DNA of 64,000 nucleotides from Virgibacillus sp. NKC19-3 (GTDB lineage: Bacteria > Bacillota > Bacilli > Bacillales > Amphibacillaceae). A program made the position numbers and the translations under genes. How positions within the stretch are numbered: the first letter of the stretch is position 1; every line of letters begins with the position of its first letter. This document shows, piece after piece, positions 8,220 through 17,244 of the stretch. Under the pieces are notes generated by a model. The model had not been told where the DNA came from, searched no databases, and saw nothing but the letters and a program-made list of their open reading frames with translations. The stretch lies in the NCBI RefSeq assembly GCF_019837165.1, contig NZ_JAGYHC010000001.1:1240001-1304000 (forward strand). Direction: 5' to 3'.

Positions 8220-10442
8220 ATGAAGGATAGAGACGTGCAGCCGGAGCAAATTGAGCGTGAAAACTTATATGCGGATATGGGATTGAGTGATCAGGAATAT
8301 AGTAGAATTATAGAGGTGTTAAAACGTCTTCCGAATTATACGGAAACCGGTATATTTTCGGTGATGTGGTCAGAGCACTGCAGTTATAAAACATCAAAAC
8401 CATTATTAAAAAAATTCCCGACAAAAGCCCCTCATGTTATCCAAGGGCCTGGAGAAGGCGCCGGTGTTATTGATATTGGTGATAATCAAGCAGTTGTATT
8501 TAAACTGGAGAGTCACAATAGCCCTTCGGCGGTGGAACCATTTGAAGGTGCTGCAACCGGTGTTGGCGGGATTGTTCGTGATGTGTTTTCCATGGGGGCG
8601 AAACCAATAGCCGCACTGAATTCCCTGAGATTTGGTAATTTAACGAACGATCGCTCGCGGATGTTACTTTCCGAAGTTGTTCGAGGAATTGCCAGCTATG
8701 GGAATGGCATTGATGTTCCTACAGTTGGTGGGGAAATTCAATTTGATGATCGCTATGAAGAGAACCCGCTTGTAAATGCTATGATTGTTGGTCTCGTTGA
8801 GCATACAAGTATCCAGAAGGGCGTTGCGGCAGGCGTTGGGAATACGGTGATTTATGCTGGTGGGTCAACGGGAAGAGACGGGATCCATGGAGCCACATTT
8901 TCATCTGATGTAATTAATGACGAAGCGGAAAACAGTTCAGCGGTGGCCATCGGTGATCCGGATGTAGGAAAGAAATTAATAGATGCTTGTTTAGAAGTTA
9001 CGCATTCAGATGCTCTTGTAGGGATGCAGGATATGGGAGCGGCGGGCTTAACTTCTTCGGCGAGTGAAATGGCAAGTAAAGCCGGAACTGGTATCGAATT
9101 GAACCTTGATTTGGTCCCACAGCGTGAGGAAGCTATGAATGCTTATGAACTAATGCTTTCCGAATCACAGGAGCGAATGTTACTTGTTGTGAAAAAGGGG
9201 CAGGAGCAAGAGGTCCTTGATATTTTTGCTAAACATAATGTGAACGCAACAGCAGTCGGAGAAGTGGTGGAGGAAAAAACGTTCCGTATCAAGCACCATG
9301 ATGAGGTGGTAGCTAACATTCCCGTTGATGCACTAACAGAAGGGGCACCTAGCTATCATCTGCCGTCAAAAGAAGCTGCCTATTACAAGGAGTTTCAGCA
9401 AGCGGCATGTTATATTCCAGAGGTTGAAGATCATGAAGAAATGCTAAAAAAGCTACTTCAACAGCCAACAATTGCGAGCAAAGAATGGGTATACAAGCAA
9501 TATGATTCAAAAGCACAATCGAACACCATTATTGGGCCTGGATCAGATGCCGCAGTCGTACAGATAGATAACACAGCGAAAGCAATTGCCATGACAACTG
9601 ATTGTAATTCCCGCTATATCTATTTAGATCCTGAAATGGGCGGTAAAATTGCAGTCGCTGAAGCTGCTCGTAATATCGTATGTTCCGGGGCGAAACCATT
9701 GGCATTAACAGATGGATTGAACTATGGTAATCCTACAAATCCCGAGGTTTTTTGGCAAATGGAAAAGAGTATAGATGGGATCAGTGAAGCAGCGCGTCTC
9801 CTGGGGACTCCAGTTATTAGCGGGAATGTTTCCATGTACAACCAATCGAAAGAAGAATCAATTTATCCCACTCCGATTATTGGAATGGTAGGTTTGCATG
9901 AATCTCTCGATCATATCACATCAAGTCATTTTCAAGCAGCGGATGATATCATCTATCTCATTGGTGATACTTATCCAGAGTTTGGTGGCAGCGAATTACA
10001 GAACATTTTAGAAGAAACGTACACTGGAAAAGCGCCAGTTCTTGATTTACAAGTTGAAGTCAAACGTCAAGACCAGCTACTGGCAGCGATTCATCAAGGG
10101 ACTGTTCAATCTGCACATGATCTGGCAGAAGGAGGATTGGCTGTCGCACTAATGGAAAGTGTATGTAATGGAAAAGGATTAGGTGTAAATATTGAACTGG
10201 CCGGGGATGCGACTTCGATCTTATTCAGTGAGTCCCAATCGCGATTTTTAGTAAGTGTTAAAAAGGAAAATAAAACATGTTTTGAAGCACTGATGGATGA
10301 TGCCGAACAAATTGGTGTCGTTACAGCGGATAACACATGCCATGTAAACATTAACAACAATAACGTCATTCAAGCAGATGTTGATCAACTTAGTAAATGC
10401 TGGAAAGAAGCTATTCCGCAATTGTTGAAATCAAAAGTCTAA
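8220..10442 (+). CDS. purL: FGAM synthase, small-type PurL subunit
   Basis: A 740-residue ATP-dependent synthase of the small PurL type, which normally works as a complex with PurS and the glutaminase PurQ. It converts FGAR to [51 protein letters not shown] and the second half [11 protein letters not shown] are present, so the synthase looks functional. It has its own strong ribosome site GAGGGGGAG; a TTG at 8217 is an alternative start. No purS or purQ is present upstream or elsewhere in the operon. Small PurL enzymes are known to accept free ammonia in place of PurQ-delivered ammonia. Confidence 0.95.
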   Translation: MKDRDVQPEQIERENLYADMGLSDQEYSRIIEVLKRLPNYTETGIFSVMWSEHCSYKTSKPLLKKFPTKAPHVIQGPGEGAGVIDIGDNQAVVFKLESHNSPSAVEPFEGAATGVGGIVRDVFSMGAKPIAALNSLRFGNLTNDRSRMLLSEVVRGIASYGNGIDVPTVGGEIQFDDRYEENPLVNAMIVGLVEHTSIQKGVAAGVGNTVIYAGGSTGRDGIHGATFSSDVINDEAENSSAVAIGDPDVGKKLIDACLEVTHSDALVGMQDMGAAGLTSSASEMASKAGTGIELNLDLVPQREEAMNAYELMLSESQERMLLVVKKGQEQEVLDIFAKHNVNATAVGEVVEEKTFRIKHHDEVVANIPVDALTEGAPSYHLPSKEAAYYKEFQQAACYIPEVEDHEEMLKKLLQQPTIASKEWVYKQYDSKAQSNTIIGPGSDAAVVQIDNTAKAIAMTTDCNSRYIYLDPEMGGKIAVAEAARNIVCSGAKPLALTDGLNYGNPTNPEVFWQMEKSIDGISEAARLLGTPVISGNVSMYNQSKEESIYPTPIIGMVGLHESLDHITSSHFQAADDIIYLIGDTYPEFGGSELQNILEETYTGKAPVLDLQVEVKRQDQLLAAIHQGTVQSAHDLAEGGLAVALMESVCNGKGLGVNIELAGDATSILFSESQSRFLVSVKKENKTCFEALMDDAEQIGVVTADNTCHVNINNNNVIQADVDQLSKCWKEAIPQLLKSKV

Positions 10443-10460
10443 CTAAAAGAGGAATGCGCT

Positions 10461-11831
10461 ATGTTTGGAATTTGGGGTCATGAGCAAGCAGCAGAAATTA
10501 CGTATTACGGATTACACGCATTGCAGCATCGTGGACAAGAAGGTGCTGGCATCGTTGTAAGTGATGGAGAAACCTTGAAACTTCATCGGGATTTAGGTTT
10601 AGTAAATGATGTATTTAAGCGAACAAGTTTTTCTAAAATTTCAGGTCGCGCGGCTATCGGTCATGTCCACTATACCGTACAGGAAGATAAAGGAATAGAT
10701 AGTGTTCAGCCATTACTATTCCGCTCTCAAACCAGTAGCATGGCCTTGGCGGAAGTGGGAAATATTATGAATGCGCACAAGCTTCGAGGTGAGCTTGAAG
10801 ATGAAGGGAGTATTCTACAGACGACGTCAGATACAGAATTGCTTGCACACATGATAAAGCGAAATGGAAAAGACGTCACACAAACATCGATTACCGAAGC
10901 ACTACAGCAATTCACCGGTGCCTATGGCTATGTAATTCTGCAGGAAGATAAAATGCATGTAGCGCTTGATCCACATGGCATTCGACCTTTATCGATCGGC
11001 AAGCTGGGTGATGCGATTATCGTTGCCTCAGAAACATGTGCTATTGATCTTGTTGGGGGAACCTTTGAGCGTGAAGTCCTGCCTGGGGAACTGATTACGA
11101 TTAGTGATCATGGAATGGAATCTACACGATTTACATTAAGAGAGCAACGCCAAATATGTGCGATGGAATATGTTTATTTATCCAGGCCAGATAGTGATTT
11201 GAACCATGTGAACGTGCACACGTCACGTAAGAAAATGGGAATCGAATTGGCGAAGGAATCCCCGGTTGAAGCTGATGTAGTTACGGGTGTACCTGATTCC
11301 AGTATTTCTGCGGCAATCGGTTATGCGGAACAGAGTGGGTTACCTTATGAAATGGGGATCATTAAAAATCGCTATGTGGGAAGAACCTTCATTCAGCCTT
11401 CTCAATCATTGCGGGAGCAAGGTGTAAAATTGAAACTAGCACCAGTCCGCGGAATCGTAGATGGGAAACGGATCGTCATGATAGATGATTCGATTGTTCG
11501 CGGTACAACGAGCAGACGAATTGTCCGAATGTTGAAACAATCCGGCGCCAAAGAGGTGCATGTACGGATTGCTTCTCCGGCAATTGAGCATCCGTGCTTC
11601 TACGGTATTGATATGTCAACAAAAAAAGAATTAATCGCAGCGAATCATTCCAAGGAGGAAATATGTGACCTCATTGAAGCAGACAGTGTAGCATTTTTAT
11701 CTACGGAAGGTCTGGAGCAAGCAATTGTGAAAGACAAAACGATCCATCAAGGAATTTGCAATGCATGTATGACAGGAAATTATCCTGTTGGATACGACCA
11801 ATTAAGGCATTCTCAAAAAATGCCAAAATGA
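10461..11831 (+). CDS. purF: Amidophosphoribosyltransferase PurF with eroded glutaminase domain
   Basis: A 456-residue PurF-family protein. The PRPP-binding motif [36 protein letters not shown] and the cysteines expected for the iron-sulfur cluster ([23 protein letters not shown]) are intact. The N-terminal glutaminase domain is not. The first usable codon is ATG 10461 (MFGIWGHEQ), so the normal propeptide and catalytic Cys1 are missing. The glutamine-binding Arg of GHVRY is His70 (GHVHY), and the Asn of HNGN is Val99 (AEVGN). The Cys codon survives at 10455-10457 in frame, but TAA 10440 lies upstream with no start codon between. Its old propeptide codons now supply the AGAGGA ribosome site. 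The protein may make phosphoribosylamine from free ammonia. Confidence 0.9.
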   Translation: MFGIWGHEQAAEITYYGLHALQHRGQEGAGIVVSDGETLKLHRDLGLVNDVFKRTSFSKISGRAAIGHVHYTVQEDKGIDSVQPLLFRSQTSSMALAEVGNIMNAHKLRGELEDEGSILQTTSDTELLAHMIKRNGKDVTQTSITEALQQFTGAYGYVILQEDKMHVALDPHGIRPLSIGKLGDAIIVASETCAIDLVGGTFEREVLPGELITISDHGMESTRFTLREQRQICAMEYVYLSRPDSDLNHVNVHTSRKKMGIELAKESPVEADVVTGVPDSSISAAIGYAEQSGLPYEMGIIKNRYVGRTFIQPSQSLREQGVKLKLAPVRGIVDGKRIVMIDDSIVRGTTSRRIVRMLKQSGAKEVHVRIASPAIEHPCFYGIDMSTKKELIAANHSKEEICDLIEADSVAFLSTEGLEQAIVKDKTIHQGICNACMTGNYPVGYDQLRHSQKMPK

Positions 11832-11853
11832 ATGGGTTAGGATGTGGGAAAAC

Positions 11854-12882
11854 ATGTCAGATGTCTATAAAGATGCTGGAGTAGATGTAGATAAGGGATA
11901 CGTCGCGGTCGAACGGATGAAAAAGCATATTGGTCAAACAACTCGCCCTGAAGTGTTGGGGGGAATAGGGGATTTTGCTGGGTTATTTGAATTAACATCC
12001 TTTTCTTATAAAGAACCAGTGCTCGTGTCCGGGACAGATGGTGTCGGTACCAAGCTGAAAATGGCGTTTGAATTAGAAAAACATGATACGGTAGGCATCG
12101 ATTTGGTCGCCATGTGTGTTAATGACATTGTTGCACAAGGGGCCAGTCCACTATTTTTTCTGGATTATATTGCTTGTGGGAAAAATGATCCACAAATGCT
12201 GGAAACCATTGTCGCAGGAATCTCCGCAGGGTGCGTTACTGCAGGGGCTGCGTTAATTGGTGGAGAAACGGCCGAGATGCCAGGCATGTACAGCGAATGT
12301 GAATATGATCTTGCCGGATTTACGGTCGGCATTGCTGAAAAATCGAAGCTGATCACAGGGAAATCGATTCAGGCCGGAGATGTTGTCATTGGTCTTCCAT
12401 CAAGTGGAATTCATTCGAATGGCTACTCCCTTGTTCGTAAAATTGTAGCGGAGCTTGATTTATCTCAAACTCATGCAGGTTTGTCTGAGACACTTGGTGA
12501 TGCCTTGCTTACGCCAACGAAAATTTATGCGAAACCGGTATCTGCTGTTCTGGATAAGCATATGATTAAAGGTATTTCTCATATAACTGGTGGAGGGTTT
12601 TATGAAAATTTCCCCCGAATGCTCCCTGATGGATTAGGTGTAGCGCTTGATCCAACAAAATGGGAAATACCTGCGATTTTCCCATTTTTACAGGAGGCAG
12701 GCGGTATTACGGATAAAGCGATGTATGGGATTTTCAATATGGGGATCGGTATGGCATTGATTGTTGAGGAAAAATATGCGGATCAGATCCTATTGACACT
12801 ACAGGAAAATGGCGAAAAAGCATCGATTATTGGTAGTGTCGTTGCAAATGAAGGGGTGCATTTTACATCATGCCTAACGTAA
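11854..12882 (+). CDS. purM: AIR synthetase PurM
   Basis: A 342-residue enzyme that cyclises FGAM to aminoimidazole ribonucleotide with ATP. Motifs: [48 protein letters not shown] and [14 protein letters not shown]. The start ATG 11854 ([11 protein letters not shown]) matches family starts. An in-frame ATG at 11842 would add four residues but has no spaced ribosome site. It overlaps purN by 13 bases. Confidence 0.95.
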   Translation: MSDVYKDAGVDVDKGYVAVERMKKHIGQTTRPEVLGGIGDFAGLFELTSFSYKEPVLVSGTDGVGTKLKMAFELEKHDTVGIDLVAMCVNDIVAQGASPLFFLDYIACGKNDPQMLETIVAGISAGCVTAGAALIGGETAEMPGMYSECEYDLAGFTVGIAEKSKLITGKSIQAGDVVIGLPSSGIHSNGYSLVRKIVAELDLSQTHAGLSETLGDALLTPTKIYAKPVSAVLDKHMIKGISHITGGGFYENFPRMLPDGLGVALDPTKWEIPAIFPFLQEAGGITDKAMYGIFNMGIGMALIVEEKYADQILLTLQENGEKASIIGSVVANEGVHFTSCLT

Positions 12883-13433
12883 AAGCGGCCGTTTTTGCTT
12901 CAGGTACCGGGAGTAATTTTCAGGCAATGATAGAGGCAGATCTTGCCTGTGATATCGTGTTGCTTGTCTGTGATAAACCAGGCGCAGCTGTACTTGACAG
13001 GGCCGGGCTAAGCGGCGTATCGACTTTTGTTTTTGATCCAAGGGCATTTACATCAAAAGCGGAGTATGAAGCAAAAATCATTGAAAAGCTGTATGAGACC
13101 GGTGTGACGTGGATTTTTCTCGCTGGGTATATGCGGATTATCGGCGCAACATTACTAGAGGCATTTGAAGGAAAAATCATTAATATTCATCCGTCCCTAC
13201 TTCCGGCTTTTCCTGGGAAGGATGCGATTAAGGCTGCGTATAATGCAGGTGTGGGAAAAACAGGTGTATCTGTACATTTTATTGATGAAGGTATGGATAC
13301 AGGGCCGGTTATAGCGCAAGAATCTGTGAAGATTTTTCCAAATGATACGATACAAACGCTACAAGTACGCTTGCAGCAACTGGAACATCGATTATATCCT
13401 CGGGTTATTAATCAGTTAATTTTATCAAAGTGA
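12870..13433 (+). CDS. purN: Phosphoribosylglycinamide formyltransferase PurN
   Basis: A 187-residue folate-dependent GAR transformylase. The [12 protein letters not shown] phosphate loop, the catalytic [12 protein letters not shown] and the [12 protein letters not shown] motif are in place. It uses 10-formyl-tetrahydrofolate, so this third pathway step is not formate-dependent. The start lies inside the end of purM, suggesting coupled translation. Confidence 0.95.
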   Translation: MPNVKAAVFASGTGSNFQAMIEADLACDIVLLVCDKPGAAVLDRAGLSGVSTFVFDPRAFTSKAEYEAKIIEKLYETGVTWIFLAGYMRIIGATLLEAFEGKIINIHPSLLPAFPGKDAIKAAYNAGVGKTGVSVHFIDEGMDTGPVIAQESVKIFPNDTIQTLQVRLQQLEHRLYPRVINQLILSK

Positions 13434-13442
13434 GGGATTTTC

Positions 13443-14975
13443 ATGCGAAAACGGGCACTTATTAGTGTTTCCAATAAAGAAGATATCATCGATTTTACAA
13501 AAGGACTTGTGGAACTGGGTTATGAAATTATATCCACCGGTGGTACATTGCGCACCATTCAAGATGCTGGAATTTCTGCAAGGGCAGTAGAAGAAATTAC
13601 AGGATTCCCGGAAATGATGGATGGACGTGTGAAAACACTTCATCCATCTGTCCATGGCGGATTACTTGGGAAACGTTCCAGCCGAATACATAGAAAACAG
13701 ATGGAAGAAAACAAAATTGTCCCGATTGATGTGGTTGTTGTGAATCTATATCCGTTTCAAGAAACCTTACAAAAGACAGGCGTTACACATGAAGAGATGA
13801 TTGAAAATATCGATATTGGCGGACCAGCGATGCTTCGTTCAAGCGCCAAGAATTACCACGATGTCACCGTGGTTGTCGACCCACAAGATTATGAACAGGT
13901 GCTTATGGACTTACGTATGGATCAATTAGATCTTGAAAAACGCAGAAGCTTAGCTGCGAAAGTCTTCCGACACACAGCGAATTATGATGCGCTGATCGCA
14001 AACTACCTTACGACAGAAACAGGGGAAGATTTTCCAGAAACCTATACCGTTACATATGAAAAAGCACAGGACTTGCGTTACGGGGAAAACCCACATCAGC
14101 AAGCAGCATTTTTTAAAGATCCTGTTTCTACTAGTATGAGCCTTGCTCTCGCTGAGCAGTTGCACGGAAAAGAGCTTTCTTATAATAATATTCAGGACGG
14201 GAATGCGGCACTTGAAATTTTATCCGAATATCGTGAACCTGCAACTGTTGCGGTGAAGCATATGAATCCATGTGGAATTGGTGTAGCTGCTGATGTATAT
14301 CAAGCGTTTCAAAAAGCATATGACGGGGATCCGGTATCTATCTTTGGCGGTATTGTTGCTTGTAATAGAGAAATAGAAGCGGCTACTGCCGAAAAACTAA
14401 GTGAAATATTCGTAGAGATTGTGATTGCACCAGGATTTACAAATGAGGCTTTGGCAATGTTAACCCGAAAGAAAAACATCCGTTTGCTGAAGCTTGAAAT
14501 GAAGACGGACGGGTCAGCATACCATAAACTGACAACAGTAAAAGGTGGTGTGCTGATTCAGCAAAATGACCATGGGGAGATAGCGAAGGAAGCATTAACG
14601 GTTATGACAGAACGCAAGCCGTCAGAACAAGAATTGGCCGATCTACAGTTTGCCTGGAAAGCTGTGAAACATGTGAAATCCAACGCTATTGTGTTAGGAA
14701 AAGAAAATCAGACTGTTGGCGTTGGGGCTGGGCAGATGAATCGAATCGGGTCAGCTATGATAGCGATAGAGCAAGCTGGTGAAAAAGCGCAAGGCTCCGT
14801 GCTAGCTTCAGATGCCTTTTTCCCAATGCCAGACACCGTAGAAGCGGCCGTGCAAGCGGGAGTTACTGCAATCATTCAACCGGGTGGATCCAAGCGTGAT
14901 CAGGATTCGATCGATGTATGTAATGAGCACGGGGTAGCGATGGTTTATACAGGAATGCGTCATTTCAAACACTAA
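13443..14975 (+). CDS. purH: AICAR transformylase / IMP cyclohydrolase PurH
   Basis: A 510-residue bifunctional enzyme for the last two steps to IMP. The N-terminal cyclohydrolase domain has ISVSNKEDI, STGGTLRTIQ and MMDGRVKTLHPSVHGG. The C-terminal transformylase domain has DLRYGENPHQQAAF, the catalytic AVKHMNPCG and ASDAFFPMPDTVE. No key residue is missing. It starts nine bases after purN. Confidence 0.97.
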   Translation: MRKRALISVSNKEDIIDFTKGLVELGYEIISTGGTLRTIQDAGISARAVEEITGFPEMMDGRVKTLHPSVHGGLLGKRSSRIHRKQMEENKIVPIDVVVVNLYPFQETLQKTGVTHEEMIENIDIGGPAMLRSSAKNYHDVTVVVDPQDYEQVLMDLRMDQLDLEKRRSLAAKVFRHTANYDALIANYLTTETGEDFPETYTVTYEKAQDLRYGENPHQQAAFFKDPVSTSMSLALAEQLHGKELSYNNIQDGNAALEILSEYREPATVAVKHMNPCGIGVAADVYQAFQKAYDGDPVSIFGGIVACNREIEAATAEKLSEIFVEIVIAPGFTNEALAMLTRKKNIRLLKLEMKTDGSAYHKLTTVKGGVLIQQNDHGEIAKEALTVMTERKPSEQELADLQFAWKAVKHVKSNAIVLGKENQTVGVGAGQMNRIGSAMIAIEQAGEKAQGSVLASDAFFPMPDTVEAAVQAGVTAIIQPGGSKRDQDSIDVCNEHGVAMVYTGMRHFKH

Positions 14976-14988
14976 TTGGGAGGTACCT

Positions 14989-16236
14989 ATGAATATATTA
15001 GTCGTCGGACGGGGAGGACGCGAACATAGCATTGTCATGAAACTAGCAGAAGATAACATGGTAACCCGTATATATGTCGCTCCGGGAAATGGTGGAATCG
15101 CTGAGCAGGCAACCTGTGTTCCTATTGATGAAATGGATGTGGAGGGATTAGTCAATTTTGCAAAGCGTAATGCAATTGACTTGACTATCGTTGGACCGGA
15201 AGATCCCTTGAATGCCGGAATAGCAAATCGATTTCAAGAAGAAGGATTAAAGATATTTGCACCAACAAGGGAAGCAGCGCTGTTGGAAGGGAGTAAAAGT
15301 TTTGCGAAAGCATTCATGAAAAAATATGAAATACCTACAGCGGATGCTAACACGTTTACGAATGCGGAAGAAGCGAAACAGTATATTGACTCAAAAGGTG
15401 CGCCTATTGTTGTGAAGGCAGATGGGCTGGTTGCAGGAAAAGGGGTTATTGTTGCTGAGACAAAAGATCAGGCATACCAGGCAGTGGATGAGATGCTTGT
15501 GGCAAAACATTTTGCGGAAGCAGGCACAACGATTGTTATCGAGGAATTTCTAGCGGGAAACGAATTTACGTTGATGGCATTTGTGCATGAAAAGAATGTT
15601 TTTCCCATGATACCGGCTCGAGACCATAAGCGAGTCTTTGATAATGATGAGGGACCGAATACTGGTGGAATGGGAGCTTATGCACCGGTAGCAGATGTTT
15701 CGAATGAACATTTGATTTTTGCTAAGGAGGAGATTTTACAAAAAGCAGTGGAAGGTTTAATGAAAGAAGGACAGCCGTTTATGGGCATTTTATATGCCGG
15801 GTTAATAATGACAGAGGAAGGTCCCAAAGTCATTGAATTTAATACGCGTTTCGGAGATCCGGAAACTCAGGTTGTCTTGCCTTTATTGAAAAATGACCTT
15901 GCTCAGGTATTGGTAGATGTAATGGATGGACATAATCCACAGCTTAAATGGGAAGAAGGTTGCTCTGTAGGCGTGGTAGTGGCGTCGGAAGGCTATCCGG
16001 ATGCCTACCGTAAAGGTGTGCGGATTCCTGAAATTTCCTCGGTCGATGATGCTTTTACGATACATGGTGGAACGAAATCGGAAGGTGGATCACTCGTCTC
16101 CAATGGTGGTCGCGTGCTGCTCGTTGGCGCGAAGGATGATTCTTTGGAAAAGGCTGCCGATACTGTATATGAGGCCCTAGCTCTTATTGATGATATGAAG
16201 GGATTCTTTTATCGTAGGGATATAGGTAGGAATTAA
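14989..16236 (+). CDS. purD: Phosphoribosylamine-glycine ligase PurD
   Basis: A 415-residue ATP-grasp ligase that joins glycine to phosphoribosylamine, the product of PurF. VVGRGGREHSI, the ATP-grasp VVKADGLVAGKGV, PNTGGMGAYAP and EFNTRFGDPETQ are readable. Its substrate is made by the altered PurF upstream, so its intactness argues that phosphoribosylamine is still produced. It is the last gene of the operon; ribosome site GGGAGGT. No convincing hairpin terminator follows directly. Confidence 0.97.
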   Translation: MNILVVGRGGREHSIVMKLAEDNMVTRIYVAPGNGGIAEQATCVPIDEMDVEGLVNFAKRNAIDLTIVGPEDPLNAGIANRFQEEGLKIFAPTREAALLEGSKSFAKAFMKKYEIPTADANTFTNAEEAKQYIDSKGAPIVVKADGLVAGKGVIVAETKDQAYQAVDEMLVAKHFAEAGTTIVIEEFLAGNEFTLMAFVHEKNVFPMIPARDHKRVFDNDEGPNTGGMGAYAPVADVSNEHLIFAKEEILQKAVEGLMKEGQPFMGILYAGLIMTEEGPKVIEFNTRFGDPETQVVLPLLKNDLAQVLVDVMDGHNPQLKWEEGCSVGVVVASEGYPDAYRKGVRIPEISSVDDAFTIHGGTKSEGGSLVSNGGRVLLVGAKDDSLEKAADTVYEALALIDDMKGFFYRRDIGRN

Positions 16237-16316
16237 AAAGGGCCTTTTCCTCCGGTACGTTAGTGCTAAAGAGGTGAGAAATAGACGTCTCTTCTAATCA
16301 TAATCGCAATCAAAAA

Positions 16317-16346
16317 TGTGAACAAATGCCACATTCGTGGTATTCT
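16317..16346 (+). promoter_or_regulatory. Possible promoter of the structured leader RNA
   Basis: TATTCT (16341-16346), preceded by TGG as an extended -10, has TGTGAA about 18 bases upstream as a weak -35. It would start a transcript just before the structured RNA at 16383-16502. Confidence 0.35.
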
Positions 16347-16382
16347 ATACATAGAAAGATTTTTACGGTATAGAAAATAAAA

Positions 16383-16502
16383 ACCGCTCTATGCTGTTAC
16401 ATGGAACGGTTGCCATGACCGCCCCTCGTCAAAGGGACGGCTCATAGTCCAGAAGTGATCTCCCGAACAGAGCGGCTAACTCAGAGGGGAGGTCACTTTT
16501 TT
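16383..16502 (+). ncRNA. Candidate structured leader RNA ending in an intrinsic terminator
   Basis: CCGCTCT (16383-16389) pairs with AGAGCGG (16469-16475), enclosing hairpins CATGG/CCATG (16399-16416) and CCGCCCC/GGGACGG (16418-16439). A terminator is formed by AGTGATCTCCC (16454-16464) and GGGAGGTCACT (16487-16497) followed by six Ts. The closing helix and the terminator cannot form together, the usual logic of a riboswitch or attenuator. I do not recognise a known class. It fills most of the 340-base gap between purD and the phosphoesterase gene. Confidence 0.5.
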
Positions 16503-16576
16503 CGGGCATCATCACCGCTACAAGCGCCTCAAATTAGGGAATGACGGGGTCCTTTTTGTAAGAAGGGAGACTTGGA

Positions 16577-17074
16577 ATGAATATCGTAGTAACAGCAGAT
16601 ACGCATATGCCGGACAAAGGAAAACAGTTGCCGTCAAGGCTTATAAAGGAACTAAAAAAGACAGATCTGATTATTCATGCGGGTGATTGGAATTCGATGG
16701 AAGTCTATCACATGCTTCGAACTTATGGAGAAGTAAAGGGTGTGTATGGAAATGTTGATAGAGAGGATATCAAGGATCGTTTTCCAGCACAAGAGATACT
16801 GGAAGTACATGGACACAAAATAGGCATTGTTCATGGACATGGCGATAAGAAGACAACTGAAAAACGGGTACTGGAGGCATTTGAAGGAGAAGAAGTGGAT
16901 ATCATCATTTTTGGTCACTCTCATATCCCTTTGCTTCGTTATTTTAAGAAGAAGTTATTATTGAACCCTGGCTCTCCCATGGATAAACGAACACACCCAT
17001 ATTATTCTTTTGTCATCCTTACAGTTGGGGAAGAGATTAGGGCAGAGCATGTTTTTTTCAAGGATAAGAATTGA
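16577..17074 (+). CDS. Metallophosphoesterase, YfcE/MJ0936 family
   Basis: A 165-residue calcineurin-like phosphoesterase with all metal-binding motifs: TADTHMP (DxH), HAGDWN (GD), VYGNVDRED (GNxD), IVHGHG and the final GHSHIP. The family cleaves phosphodiesters or phosphomonoesters with two divalent metals; the substrate is unknown. Ribosome site AGAAGGGAGA precedes ATG 16577. It lies downstream of the candidate structured RNA, which may control it. Confidence 0.88.
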   Translation: MNIVVTADTHMPDKGKQLPSRLIKELKKTDLIIHAGDWNSMEVYHMLRTYGEVKGVYGNVDREDIKDRFPAQEILEVHGHKIGIVHGHGDKKTTEKRVLEAFEGEEVDIIIFGHSHIPLLRYFKKKLLLNPGSPMDKRTHPYYSFVILTVGEEIRAEHVFFKDKN

Positions 17075-17244
17075 TATTGGGGTTCTGGTCGTCATGAAAG
17101 ATCGTCTACGTAATAAAAAGACTCCAACCAAGTTCAAGGATTACGTTGTCACAAAAAAGTCACTTTCATTTAACAAAACTTTACAGTGTTAAAGCGAAAA
17201 GTATGTTACGATTAGGAAAAATAATGAGTTGGAGAGTTGAGTTT

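Noticed and set aside
10440-10461. The PurF start problem as nothing more than a sequencing indel
   Set aside because: One extra A could explain the frame break, but the conserved ATG position is also changed, and Arg73 and Asn101 are replaced independently. An indel error does not produce those.
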